64,000 nucleotides of DNA from Fimihabitans intestinipullorum (lineage in GTDB: Bacteria; Bacillota_I; Bacilli_A; RF39; UBA660): assembly GCA_018714965.1 (NCBI GenBank), contig DVML01000007.1, forward strand, positions 77,481 to 141,480, in the 5' to 3' direction. The number at the start of each line of letters is the position of its first letter. Within the stretch, counting starts at the first letter, position 1. Of this stretch, positions 1-8,764 are shown in pieces. The notes below the pieces were generated by a model, which saw only the letters and a list, made by a program, of their open reading frames with translations, was not told where the DNA came from and did not search any database. Made by a program: the position numbers and the translations under genes.

Positions 1-34
1 CATATTGTCGTTATTATAAGAAAAATCAAAAGAA

Positions 35-62
35 AAAAGTCGCTTCTTAAAGTGACTTTTAT
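35..62 (-). terminator. Rho-independent terminator of the lemA gene
   Basis: A 9-bp stem (35-43 with 52-60, one G-U pair) encloses an 8-nt loop. Read on the minus strand it is followed by a T-rich run. It sits just past the stop of the minus-strand lemA gene. Confidence 0.8.
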
Positions 63-64
63 TT

Positions 65-610
65 TTATAGTTTAAAATCGTTGTATATTTCATCGTTCAT
101 ATTTTTTCCATCGAAGTAAGTTCTCTCTTTAAATTTACAAATTTTAGATACGATATTTGATGGAAATGCGCGGACTAATTTATTGTAGTCAGTAATAATA
201 TCATTATAATACTTACGATAAGCGTAAATATCAGTTTCAGTCTCATTTAAACCAATATCGATTTTCAAGAAGCTTTCTGAATTTTTTAATTCTGGATATT
301 CTTCTTTATACTTATTAAATTCATTGATTGCTTCGTATAATTGACGATCTAGTTCAAAGTTTGTCAACTTTCTCGAGCGAAGTTTTACGATAATCCCTAA
401 GATATCTTTATCGATATCGGTATTGGCTTTGATAATTCCGATTGATTTATTTAAAAGATCAAATCTCTTTCTCAAAGTAGAATCGATATTTGCCTCTGCT
501 TCGTTGATTCGAATAATACAGCTTTGAAAGCGATTAAAAATATTGATATAGCAGATCAAAATAATACAAATTACGATACATAGTACCAAAGAATACATAA
601 ATAAGTCCAT
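65..610 (-). CDS. lemA: LemA family protein
   Basis: This 181-residue protein has one N-terminal membrane helix (about residues 5-24) followed by a helical domain. The C-terminal motif YYNDIITDYNKLVRAFPS matches the conserved (Y/F)YN..V..YN..(I/L).(R/T)FPSN block of LemA proteins. The family is found in many Gram-positive bacteria and its molecular function is unsettled. The ATG start has an AAGGTGATC ribosome site. It is followed by its own terminator. The upstream gene on the same strand encodes a GerQ-like protein 52 bp away, so the two may be co-transcribed. The family call is secure; the cellular role is unknown. Confidence 0.88.
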   Translation of the reverse strand: MDLFMYSLVLCIVICIILICYINIFNRFQSCIIRINEAEANIDSTLRKRFDLLNKSIGIIKANTDIDKDILGIIVKLRSRKLTNFELDRQLYEAINEFNKYKEEYPELKNSESFLKIDIGLNETETDIYAYRKYYNDIITDYNKLVRAFPSNIVSKICKFKERTYFDGKNMNDEIYNDFKL

Positions 611-662
611 ATGATCACCTTATTTCATTATAGCAGAAATAGGGAGTAAGATCAATTGTTAT

Positions 663-1010
663 TTATAAATTTGGAACGAATTCAGGACTGTAATTAATAC
701 GTTCTTCGAATTCTACATAATCAAGATAAATCATTTGTAACAAGTACCATTTACCCGTTTGTGGATCACTTAAGATAAGATGATCACGACCTGATTGTTC
801 GATGATGCCATCAAATACTTTATCACGCCATTCAGTAGAATCGGTAAATGTCATATAGACTCGTACTTTCTTTCCTTTGTTAAGACGTAGAATGTTTTCG
901 ATATAGGATTGTTCTATATCAAAAGCTCCAGATGTTATGGCAGTAGATTGATTAGGCACCTGCATAGGTTGCCCTGGAAATGCTTGATTTGGATAAAAAT
1001 TTTGATTCAC
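663..1010 (-). CDS. gerQ: GerQ-like spore coat family protein
   Basis: The protein has 115 residues. A short Pro/Gln/Asn-rich N-terminus precedes a compact domain with YIENILRLNKGKKVRVYMTF, IIEQSGRDHLILSDPQTGKW and YLDYVEFEERINY, which closely follow Bacillus GerQ (YwdL). In B. subtilis GerQ is a coat protein cross-linked by transglutaminase Tgl and needed for cortex hydrolysis at germination. It starts with GTG after an AGGTGAT ribosome site. No other sporulation gene lies in this window, so whether the host sporulates or has put the domain to another use cannot be told here. Confidence 0.85.
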   Translation of the reverse strand: MNQNFYPNQAFPGQPMQVPNQSTAITSGAFDIEQSYIENILRLNKGKKVRVYMTFTDSTEWRDKVFDGIIEQSGRDHLILSDPQTGKWYLLQMIYLDYVEFEERINYSPEFVPNL

Positions 1011-1084
1011 TTTATCACCTCTTACTAAAATGTATGTATAAATTATTAAAATATGATATACTGTTGTTAATTTGGAGGAGTTAT

Positions 1085-1789
1085 ATGAAATTAGAATTAA
1101 ATCATATCGAAAAAAGATTCGACGATAAGGAAGTATTAAAGGATGTTTCTTTTACGTTTGAAGAGGGGCATATTTATGGGTTATTAGGGCGTAATGGAGC
1201 AGGAAAGACAACTCTTTTTAATTGTATCAATGAGGATTTGAAAATAGATGCAGGAGAGTTTTATATCGAAGATAATAAAGGGAAAAGAAAAATTACGTCA
1301 GATGATATTGGTTATGTATTATCTACACCAATCGTTCCGGAATTTTTAACGGGAAGAGAGTTTTTAAAGTTTTTTATCGATATCAATCGACGTCGTATGA
1401 AAGAAGAAAAGACGATTGACGAATATTTTGAACTGATGAAAATAGACGAGGAAGATCGCGATAAACTCATGAAAGACTATTCTCATGGAATGAAAAATAA
1501 AATGCAACTTTTGGTCAATATTATTGCGAATCCTAAAATATTATTGCTTGATGAACCACTAACCTCATTTGATGTCGTTGTGGCAGAAGAGATGAAAGGG
1601 CTATTAAAACAGCTAAAACATGACCATATTTTGATTTTTTCTACACATATTATGGAATTGGCTTTAGATTTGTGCGATGAGATCGTCATATTAAATCACG
1701 GTGTATTAGAGGAAGTTGATCGTCATAACTTAGAAAGAAATGCACTCAAAGATAAAATTATCTCTGCTTTGAAAGGAGAAGACGAATGA
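1085..1789 (+). CDS. ABC transporter ATP-binding protein
   Basis: This 234-residue ATPase has Walker A GRNGAGKTT, a degenerate signature (YSHGMKNKM), Walker B ILLLDEP and a switch His in FSTHIM, so it has the elements of an active ABC ATPase. It resembles the EcsA/YxlF type that drives small membrane exporters. I chose the ATG at 1085 because it follows TTGGAGGAG at a good distance; an upstream in-frame start would add 35 residues of non-conserved sequence. Its stop overlaps the start of the permease (ATGA at 1786), so the two are translationally coupled. The substrate is unknown. Confidence 0.9.
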   Translation: MKLELNHIEKRFDDKEVLKDVSFTFEEGHIYGLLGRNGAGKTTLFNCINEDLKIDAGEFYIEDNKGKRKITSDDIGYVLSTPIVPEFLTGREFLKFFIDINRRRMKEEKTIDEYFELMKIDEEDRDKLMKDYSHGMKNKMQLLVNIIANPKILLLDEPLTSFDVVVAEEMKGLLKQLKHDHILIFSTHIMELALDLCDEIVILNHGVLEEVDRHNLERNALKDKIISALKGEDE

Positions 1790-3360
1790 TAGAAACATTT
1801 CTTTTGTCATTTCACCTTAAATTGACGTATCGAAAAAATAGTATTATCTATGCATTCCAACAATTTCCTTTTATTGGAAAATATTTTTCTAACCATTTAT
1901 ATGGAAATGGTGGAATAGAAGCGTTGATTAGTGTGATTAGTGCATTCATTGAATTTATTTCTATTTTCCTTGGGAAATTTCTCTATATTTCGTTAATGGT
2001 GTTTTTACCCGCTTCTTTTTACAAGGGAAACGAAGTATCATCTTTTCTCATTATCTTATTCTTTCTTACTATTGTAGGAACATGGTTGAATACAAATATG
2101 TTTAATCCTACTAAGGATAAGTATTATGCGATTGTCTTAATGCGAATGAATGCTAAAAAAGAGGCGATTTCAGAATATGGATATTTTCTTTTAAAGATGA
2201 TCATAGGTATGTATCCATTTGTGTTCTTATTTGGCTTTCTATCACATGTGCCTTGGCATTTATGCCTACTTGCGCCCTGGATGGTAGTTGGTTTAAAAGT
2301 CATATCGACGGCTTACAATCTGAATCTTTATAAGAAAAGAGAATTAATTGTCAATGAAAATAAGCCAACCCCTGTCATTTGGATTTTCATTATATTATTT
2401 ACGGTGCTTGCTTATATCGTTCCGTTATGTAAGATACTAGGAATAGAGTGGATTATGTTTTGTTGCTATTTACTTGTCATTATTCTTGGAATTATAATGT
2501 GGAAATACATTGTAGATTTCGACGATTATTTTACAATATATAAGAAATTATTAACACCAGATCATGTGATCTTGAATGCGAAGAATACGCAGCAAGACAC
2601 GTTGAGAAAAAACGCCTTAAATGCGATCGACAATAAAAATCTGGCGACGAGTAATAAGAAGGGATATGATTTCTTTCACGAACTCTTTATTAAACGTCAT
2701 CGCAAGATCTTGACGACATCTGCACATAATATTGCTTTAGTTGCATTTGTTGTCACTTGCATTGCAGGTTTGGTGTTGGTTCTTGTGCCGGATGCAAAAA
2801 AGCCCATAAATAGTGTGATGATGAATTTCTTGCCATATTTTCTATTTATTATGTATTTGTTAAATCGAGGAAGTACGGTAACACAAGCGATGTTTATGAA
2901 CTGTGATCATAGCATGCTGACTTACCGATTCTATCGTCAACCTAAAACTATTTTGGAGTTATTTCGAAGACGTATTGTCGATATTGTAAAAATTAATCTA
3001 GAGCCTGCTTTCGTGATTGCACTCGCACTTCCATTTTTATTGTGGTTGAGTGGTGGAACTTCGGAAAGCTTAAATTATATTGTTTTATTTGTATCGATTA
3101 TTTCTATGGCAATCTTTTTTTCAGTACATCATCTCGTCATTTATTATTTGCTTCAACCATATAACATCAATATGGAAATGAAGAGCCCTGCTTACCAAGT
3201 CGTCAATTGGTCAACTTATTTCATTTGTTATTATATGATGGATCTTAAGATGCCAACAATGGTATTTGGGACAGTTATGATAGTGTTTGCTGTAGCGTAT
3301 GTTCTTATTTCGTTGTTTTTGGCATATCGATATGCACCGAAGACATTTCATTTAAAGTAA
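1786..3360 (+). CDS. ABC transporter permease, EcsB-like
   Basis: This 524-residue polytopic membrane protein has roughly ten or more hydrophobic segments in two blocks, about residues 40-245 and 310-520. A hydrophilic stretch containing FHELFIKRHRKILTTSAHN lies between them. It overlaps the ATPase gene by 4 bp, which marks it as the membrane half of the same transporter. The layout recalls the EcsAB family of Bacilli, but the similarity visible by eye is only to the general type. The substrate is unknown. Confidence 0.75.
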   Translation: MIETFLLSFHLKLTYRKNSIIYAFQQFPFIGKYFSNHLYGNGGIEALISVISAFIEFISIFLGKFLYISLMVFLPASFYKGNEVSSFLIILFFLTIVGTWLNTNMFNPTKDKYYAIVLMRMNAKKEAISEYGYFLLKMIIGMYPFVFLFGFLSHVPWHLCLLAPWMVVGLKVISTAYNLNLYKKRELIVNENKPTPVIWIFIILFTVLAYIVPLCKILGIEWIMFCCYLLVIILGIIMWKYIVDFDDYFTIYKKLLTPDHVILNAKNTQQDTLRKNALNAIDNKNLATSNKKGYDFFHELFIKRHRKILTTSAHNIALVAFVVTCIAGLVLVLVPDAKKPINSVMMNFLPYFLFIMYLLNRGSTVTQAMFMNCDHSMLTYRFYRQPKTILELFRRRIVDIVKINLEPAFVIALALPFLLWLSGGTSESLNYIVLFVSIISMAIFFSVHHLVIYYLLQPYNINMEMKSPAYQVVNWSTYFICYYMMDLKMPTMVFGTVMIVFAVAYVLISLFLAYRYAPKTFHLK

Positions 3361-3446
3361 ATTTTATGTAGAATGTATGTCAAATAAGTGGAAATATGAT
3401 CGTTCAAAATGAGAATCATGATATAATGACTTGTGGAGGTGGAAAT

Positions 3447-4028
3447 ATGAAAGTGACAGTAGGAGTATCGAACCGTCATGTTCATTTGACAAAATCAGAT
3501 TTAGAAACATTATTCGGAATTGGACACGAGTTAACGAAGGTAAAAGATATCAATCAGCCTGGACAATTTGCAAGTGCGGAAATGGTAACGTTAAAAACTG
3601 AGAAAAACGAAATCAAAAAAGTACGTGTGCTCGGGCCTATTCGTCCATATACACAAGTGGAGATTTCTAAGACAGACGCCTTTACACTTGGGTTAAAGCC
3701 ACCAATGAGAGAATCTGGAGATGTTGTAGGAAGTGCTCCAATTACATTGATTGGTCCCAATGGAACGATCGACCTAAAAGAAGGCTGTATTATTGCAACG
3801 AGACATATCCATGCTACGAAAGAAGATGCAAAGAGATTGGGATTAGAAGGAATCGATAAAGTATCGGTAAGAGTAGGAGGAGAAAAAGGTGGAGTAATGG
3901 AAAACGTTTCCGTACGTGTCGCAGATAATTCTTACTACGAAATGCATATCGATACAGATGATGCTAATGCACATTTTATTTCGAATGGTGATGAAGTGGA
4001 GATTATACTACCAAATGCTAAGAACTAG
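3447..4028 (+). CDS. pduL: PduL-type phosphate acyltransferase (phosphotransacylase)
   Basis: This 193-residue protein belongs to the PduL family, which interconverts acyl-CoA and acyl phosphate. It has the family's duplicated beta-barrel layout, with the zinc-binding histidine motifs NRHVHLT near the N-terminus and TRHIHATKEDA in the middle, plus PGQFASAEMVTLKT and RVLGPIRPYTQVEIS. The start at 3447 is set by GGAGGTGGAA. The catalytic domain begins almost at residue 1, so there is no encapsulation peptide, and no microcompartment shell genes are nearby. It is therefore probably a free cytosolic enzyme making acetyl phosphate in fermentation. It overlaps the next gene by 14 bp. Confidence 0.92.
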   Translation: MKVTVGVSNRHVHLTKSDLETLFGIGHELTKVKDINQPGQFASAEMVTLKTEKNEIKKVRVLGPIRPYTQVEISKTDAFTLGLKPPMRESGDVVGSAPITLIGPNGTIDLKEGCIIATRHIHATKEDAKRLGLEGIDKVSVRVGGEKGGVMENVSVRVADNSYYEMHIDTDDANAHFISNGDEVEIILPNAKN

Positions 4029-4239
4029 AATTAAGATATGTGATAAATGCAGAGGAACAAATGTGGAAACACTGGTTCCAAGAATTAAAGAGATTCTTCC
4101 TGATGCAGAAATTCAAATTGGATGTCAGAATTTTTGTGGTATTGGTCAAACTAAGGCTTTTTTGATTTTGAATCATAAGCCAATAATTGCAGAGAACGAA
4201 GATGAGTTGATCGAGAAATTGAAAGAATCTTGTAAATAA
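4015..4239 (+). CDS. DUF1450 (YuzB-like) cysteine-containing small protein
   Basis: This 74-residue protein has CDKC near the start and GCQNFCGIGQTKAF in the middle. The spacing matches the DUF1450/YuzB family, whose members resemble thioredoxin-fold [2Fe-2S] ferredoxins in cysteine pattern. The start is taken as the ATG at 4015 inside the end of pduL, because upstream in-frame starts give unrelated residues. Translation is probably coupled to pduL. The function is unknown; a redox or metal-binding role is inferred from the cysteines only. Confidence 0.7.
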   Translation: MLRTRIKICDKCRGTNVETLVPRIKEILPDAEIQIGCQNFCGIGQTKAFLILNHKPIIAENEDELIEKLKESCK

Positions 4240-4254
4240 GATTCTTTTTTAGAA

Positions 4255-4575
4255 ATGAGGTTAGAATTGAAAAAAGAGAACGAAAAGAAGGGGAGAACAC
4301 AGTGGATCGGGATCGCAATTTTATCGATTGTACTTATTATTTTTCTGTGCTTTCTTTTTTATGTAACGGACGTGATCGGTACGTTTTGTGAAGAGCATTT
4401 AGGGGCGTGTCACAGGTCAGTGACAGATGCAAATAGTTTGTTTTCCATTCTTAGGTTGAAAGAATATAGTTGGGTAAAATATGTGATATTGGCAATCCCA
4501 ATCATTAGTTTTTTGTTGTCGCTTATAAATGTGATGCGTTTTAATAAACGAAAATGGAAGAACGAAAAGTGTTAA
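4255..4575 (+). CDS. Small membrane protein, unknown function
   Basis: This 106-residue protein has two predicted membrane helices, about residues 18-40 and 75-95. They flank an external loop with two cysteines (TFCEEHLGACHR), which could form a disulphide. The termini are lysine-rich, so both probably lie in the cytoplasm. It begins 15 bp after the DUF1450 gene and may close the pduL operon. I recognise no family. Confidence 0.5.
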   Translation: MRLELKKENEKKGRTQWIGIAILSIVLIIFLCFLFYVTDVIGTFCEEHLGACHRSVTDANSLFSILRLKEYSWVKYVILAIPIISFLLSLINVMRFNKRKWKNEKC

Positions 4576-4647
4576 TTTTCGTAAAGTAAATAGTGTAAAT
4601 GTGTATTTTTACATGGATATCCTTTATAATGAAAATAGAGGTGGGTT

Positions 4648-6759
4648 ATGGAAGAACAGATATTGGAGATACTTAGGCACGAGAAGAGAGCTTATTCTGT
4701 TTCAGAATTGGAAGATTTACTCGGCCTTGGTTCGGTGGAAGAACTAAAAGAATTATTAAAAACCTTAAATCGTTTAGAAGACCAATTAAAAGTATATCGT
4801 ACAAATAAAAACAATTATATGTTATTTCAGAATAGTCATTTAAAGATAGGAAAGCTACTAGGAAATAAAAAAGGGTTTGGATTTGTCGATATCGAGGGAG
4901 ACGATGATGTTTTCATCGCACCTTCACATATGAATAATGCAATTCACGGGGATACTGTCATCGTTGAAATTACTTCTCAAAAGGGAAGTGATTTGGAAGG
5001 TCGTGTCGTCAAGATTGTCGACCGTAAGTTAAAACAGATGGTTGGAGAATTTTACTATAAAGGCGGAAAAGGACATGTCGATTTAGATGACGATAAGGTA
5101 AAACTAAATATTGAGATCGATCAAGACAAGACACTAGGTGCTATGAATGGGCACAAAGTATTGGTAAAAATATTAAATAAATTAAAAGACAATAATTACA
5201 AGGGTCAAGTTGTAAAGATTCTAGGACATAAAAACGATCCTGGAGTCGATATTCTATCGATTGTAGCAAAATATGAAATTAATGATACTTTTCCTGATGA
5301 AGTAATGGAACAAGTAGAGGGAATTGAACTAGAAGTATCAGAAGAAGAAAAGAAAAATCGTCGTGATTTGAGAGATCATATGATTTTTACAATCGATGGA
5401 GACGATGCGAAAGATTTAGATGATGCAGTAGAATTTAAAAGACTTGAGAATGGTCATTATTTTTTAGGTGTTCATATCGCCGATGTATCTTATTATGTAA
5501 AAGAAAATACACCACTAGATAAAGAGGCGTTTGAACGTGGAACAAGCGTCTATTTAGCAGATCGAGTTATTCCGATGTTGCCGCATAAATTATCAAATGG
5601 AATTTGTTCGTTAAATGGTGGAGTAGATCGTTTAGCAATGTCATGCGAAATGGAAATCGACGAGAAAGGAAATGTCGTAGATTATGATATTTTTGAAAGT
5701 GTCATCAACTCTAAGAAGAGAATGACATATAAATGTGTTAATCAAATATTAGAGAAAAATGAAATACCAGAGGGATATGAACCGTTTGTAGAATCGCTAC
5801 ATGGTATGGCAGAACTAGCCCATGTTTTACGTAAAAATAAAGAAGAAAGAGGATATATCGATTTTGATATCGACGAAGCTAAAATCGTTGTAAATGAACA
5901 AGGTGAAGCTGTCGATGTCGTATTGCGTGAACGTGGTACGGGAGAAAAACTAATCGAAGACTTCATGATCGCTGCAAATGAAACGGTAGCAACACATATT
6001 TACTTTATGGAACTTCCATTTATCTATCGTGTTCATGGGGAACCGAATGAAGAAAAGATTAACAATTTTGTTCGATTTGTTGCTATGCTTGGATACAAGA
6101 TTGAAGGAAAAGTAAAAGATATTCATCCAAAGACAATGCAGATGATATTGAATTCTTTGAAAGATAAAAAAGAGTTCCATATTTTATCATCTCTCTTATT
6201 ACGTAGTATGCAAAAAGCTGTATACGATAAAAAGAACATTGGCCACTTTGGATTAGCTAGTAAGTGTTATACCCATTTTACTTCTCCAATCCGCAGATAT
6301 CCAGATACGACAGTACATAGATTATTACGTACTTATCTATTTGAAAATCATATGGACAAAGATACGATCAACTATTGGGATCAAAAACTTATTTTTGTAG
6401 CAGAACATTCTTCTGAAAGAGAACGTGCAGCAGTCGCTTGTGAACGTGAAGTAGATGATATGAAGAAAGCAGAATATATGATGAAACATATTGGTGAAGA
6501 ATATGAAGGAATCGTATCTAGCGTAATTAGTTTCGGAATGTTTGTCGAACTTGATAACCTAGTAGAAGGTCTTGTTCACATTGATACGTTGACAGATGAT
6601 CAATACCACTTTGATGAAACGACGTTCGCACTTGTAGGAGAAAGAAACAAACGAGGATATCGTTTGGGAGACCGCGTAAAAATCGTTGTTACAAATGCGA
6701 ATAAGCAGACAAAAACAGTTGATTTTGAATTAGTCAAAGAAAAGAAAGAAGTCGAGTAA
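4648..6759 (+). CDS. rnr: Ribonuclease R
   Basis: This 703-residue 3'-5' exoribonuclease has the usual order: an N-terminal winged-helix region, cold-shock domains (KKGFGFVDIEGDDDVFIAPS), the RNB catalytic domain and a C-terminal S1 domain (about residues 620-695). The catalytic acidic cluster is intact in TIDGDDAKDLDDAVEF, and HFTSPIRRYPD is canonical. It degrades structured RNA and is the usual nuclease of trans-translation. The -10 box TATAAT is at 4625-4630 and a strong terminator follows. A second, diverged RNase R lies 2 kb downstream at 8765. Confidence 0.95.
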   Translation: MEEQILEILRHEKRAYSVSELEDLLGLGSVEELKELLKTLNRLEDQLKVYRTNKNNYMLFQNSHLKIGKLLGNKKGFGFVDIEGDDDVFIAPSHMNNAIHGDTVIVEITSQKGSDLEGRVVKIVDRKLKQMVGEFYYKGGKGHVDLDDDKVKLNIEIDQDKTLGAMNGHKVLVKILNKLKDNNYKGQVVKILGHKNDPGVDILSIVAKYEINDTFPDEVMEQVEGIELEVSEEEKKNRRDLRDHMIFTIDGDDAKDLDDAVEFKRLENGHYFLGVHIADVSYYVKENTPLDKEAFERGTSVYLADRVIPMLPHKLSNGICSLNGGVDRLAMSCEMEIDEKGNVVDYDIFESVINSKKRMTYKCVNQILEKNEIPEGYEPFVESLHGMAELAHVLRKNKEERGYIDFDIDEAKIVVNEQGEAVDVVLRERGTGEKLIEDFMIAANETVATHIYFMELPFIYRVHGEPNEEKINNFVRFVAMLGYKIEGKVKDIHPKTMQMILNSLKDKKEFHILSSLLLRSMQKAVYDKKNIGHFGLASKCYTHFTSPIRRYPDTTVHRLLRTYLFENHMDKDTINYWDQKLIFVAEHSSERERAAVACEREVDDMKKAEYMMKHIGEEYEGIVSSVISFGMFVELDNLVEGLVHIDTLTDDQYHFDETTFALVGERNKRGYRLGDRVKIVVTNANKQTKTVDFELVKEKKEVE

Positions 6760-6780
6760 AATTTACTCGATTTTTTTATT
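6752..6780 (+). terminator. Rho-independent terminator after rnr
   Basis: A stem of TCGAGTA with TACTCGA around a 5-nt loop begins inside the last codons of rnr. A run of seven T follows. Confidence 0.88.
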
Positions 6781-6922
6781 TCAACTATATTTTCAAAGAA
6801 ACAAACCACTATGAAATAATAAACATAGGATCAAAGTTGAGATAATTTTGAATTATAGTTCTAGACTATTAAAATGATATAAAAAATGATAAAATAATAT
6901 GTAGAAAAGGAGTGACTTTTTT

Positions 6923-8023
6923 ATGATAAAACCAGAACCGTTAAAAAGAGGAGATAAAATAGCAATAGTTAGTTTATCAAGAGGATTATTAGGAATGCCA
7001 TTTTGTAAACACGAATTGGAAATCGGTATAAAAAGATTAAAGGAGTTTGGATTAGAACCTGTTATAATGCCTAATGCTCTAAAGGATTTAAAACACATAG
7101 AAGAACACCCTGAAGAAAGAGCATCAGATTTAAAACAAGCATTTATGGATTCATCAATTAAAGCAATCATAACGGCAATTGGTGGTGATGACACTTATAA
7201 ATTGATTCCTTATCTAATGGAAGATAAAGAATTTAAAGAAGCTGTTATAAATCATCCTAAAATATTTACTGGATTTTCTGATACTACTAATAATCACTTA
7301 ATGCTAAACAAATTAGGATTGTCAACATTTTATGGACCTTGTCTATTAGTTGATTTAGCAGAATTAGATAATGAAATGTTACCTTACACACAAGAATATT
7401 TCGAAAAGTTTTTTAAAAATGAAGATAGTTTTCAAATAACATCGAGTCCTATATGGTATAGTGACCGTGAAAGTTATGATGTGAGTGAATTAGGAAAGCC
7501 AAGAATAGCTCACAAAGAAACTCATGGGTTTGAAACATTAAACGGTACGGGTATAGTTACAGGAAAATTATATGGAGGTTGTATAGAAAGTATATATGAT
7601 GCTTTAACTGGAGATAGATATGGAGATGAATCTTTTGTTTATGAAAAATATCAAATACTTCCAACCAATGAAGAATGGAAAAAAAAGATATTATTTTTAG
7701 AAACTTCAGAGGAACGTTCTACTCCAGAAAAGTTAGAAACTATGTTGATGGAATTAAAAAATAGGGGTATTTTGAATTTAGTTAAAGGTATAATTGTTGG
7801 AAAACCTATTGATGAAGTATATTATGATGAATATAAAGAAGTCTATAAAAAAATATTCGCAGATTTGAAAACACCTGTTATGTATAATGTTAACTTCGGT
7901 CATTCTGTACCTAGATGTATATTACCATATGATGCTGAAACTATCATTGATTATGACAATAAGAAAATAATAGTTAATGAACCTATTTTTAATTGTTCGA
8001 TTCAAGAAAAAATACAAAGATAA
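6923..8023 (+). CDS. S66 family peptidase (LD-carboxypeptidase/MccF-like)
   Basis: This 366-residue serine peptidase belongs to the S66 family, which includes LD-carboxypeptidase (murein recycling) and MccF (immunity to microcin C). It shows the N-terminal RGDKIAIVSLS strand, the nucleophile-elbow motif GFSDTTNN, the acidic motif LETSEERSTPE, and a His near the C-terminus in NVNFGHSVPRC. These fit the Ser-Glu-His triad. The length and the insert after the nucleophile fit the MccF-like branch better than short LdcA, so detoxification is possible. The gene is rich in ATA and AGA codons compared with rnr, which hints at transfer. It is monocistronic. Confidence 0.85.
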   Translation: MIKPEPLKRGDKIAIVSLSRGLLGMPFCKHELEIGIKRLKEFGLEPVIMPNALKDLKHIEEHPEERASDLKQAFMDSSIKAIITAIGGDDTYKLIPYLMEDKEFKEAVINHPKIFTGFSDTTNNHLMLNKLGLSTFYGPCLLVDLAELDNEMLPYTQEYFEKFFKNEDSFQITSSPIWYSDRESYDVSELGKPRIAHKETHGFETLNGTGIVTGKLYGGCIESIYDALTGDRYGDESFVYEKYQILPTNEEWKKKILFLETSEERSTPEKLETMLMELKNRGILNLVKGIIVGKPIDEVYYDEYKEVYKKIFADLKTPVMYNVNFGHSVPRCILPYDAETIIDYDNKKIIVNEPIFNCSIQEKIQR

Positions 8024-8045
8024 TTTTTCATTGGTATAAATAAGT

Positions 8046-8144
8046 ATGAAAGAAAATCTATTTTATAAATACAAAAAACGTGGTGTATTAGTATTAGCAA
8101 TGGAAGATTATATGTATTCTTTCGTTATTAGAAAAAAGTTGTAG
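8046..8144 (+). pseudogene. Short ORF, possible gene remnant
   Basis: A 32-residue reading frame (MKENLFYKYKKRG to VIRKKL) begins 23 bp after the S66 peptidase. It has no clear ribosome site and ends shortly before a terminator. It may be the leftover end of a larger gene or chance. I do not recognise it. Confidence 0.2.
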
Positions 8145-8180
8145 ATATCTACGCCATCCACTCCATTAAGACAAAAAAGG

Positions 8181-8206
8181 ACTTAGTTTTTACTAAGTTT
8201 TTTTTT
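8181..8206 (+). terminator. Rho-independent terminator upstream of smpB
   Basis: ACTTAG pairs with CTAAGT around a 6-nt T-rich loop, and eight T follow. It separates the S66 peptidase unit from the smpB unit. Confidence 0.85.
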
Positions 8207-8254
8207 CATCATTTCGCGTAGTCATCTTAGGAAGAATCACTCCAAAGAATATAA

Positions 8255-8283
8255 TTGAGTTTATTTTAAAAATCATTTATAAT
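8255..8283 (+). promoter_or_regulatory. Sigma-A promoter of smpB
   Basis: A -35 TTGAGT (8255-8260) and -10 TATAAT (8278-8283) are separated by 17 bp, 20 bp upstream of smpB. Confidence 0.75.
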
Positions 8284-8303
8284 AAGATTAGGACGGTGAA
8301 ACT

Positions 8304-8744
8304 ATGATAGAAATTAACAACCGCAAAGCAAAATTTGATTATGAAATAGTAGATACGATAGAAGCAGGAATCGCATTAAAAGGAACAGAAATAAAATCAA
8401 TCCGAAATGGAAATGCGAATTTGAAAGATAGTTATGCGATCGTTCGAAATGGAGAAGTATTTCTTTTAAATATGTTTGTAAGTGAATATAAAGAGGGAAA
8501 TCAATTTAATCACGATGAAACAAGAACGAGAAAGTTATTACTACATAAAAAGGAAATCTTAAAATTACATGATAAAATTCGCTTAGAAGGATTTACTTTA
8601 GTACCTTTGAAATTATACTTTAAAGAAAATCATGCGAAAATTTTACTCGGTATTGCGAGAGGAAAGAAGCAATACGATAAAAGAGAAAGTATTAAAAAGC
8701 GTGATTCTATGCGTGAAGCACGTGCAGCTATGAAGAGAAACTAA
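8304..8744 (+). CDS. smpB: SsrA-binding protein SmpB
   Basis: This 146-residue protein is the partner of tmRNA in rescuing stalled ribosomes. Family marks are YEIVDTIEAGIALKGTEIKS, the GNANLKDSYA block, and the basic tail ending KKYDKRESIKKRD-type residues that folds into the mRNA channel. The ATG follows AGGACGGTGAA. It heads a block with a second RNase R (20 bp downstream) and the tmRNA gene at 10952, so the rescue RNA, its protein and a candidate nuclease are encoded together. Confidence 0.96.
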   Translation: MIEINNRKAKFDYEIVDTIEAGIALKGTEIKSIRNGNANLKDSYAIVRNGEVFLLNMFVSEYKEGNQFNHDETRTRKLLLHKKEILKLHDKIRLEGFTLVPLKLYFKENHAKILLGIARGKKQYDKRESIKKRDSMREARAAMKRN

Positions 8745-8764
8745 GTAAAATCTAGGAGGTATGT

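Noticed and set aside
3447..4239. Bacterial microcompartment locus
   Set aside because: PduL has no encapsulation peptide and there are no shell protein genes nearby.
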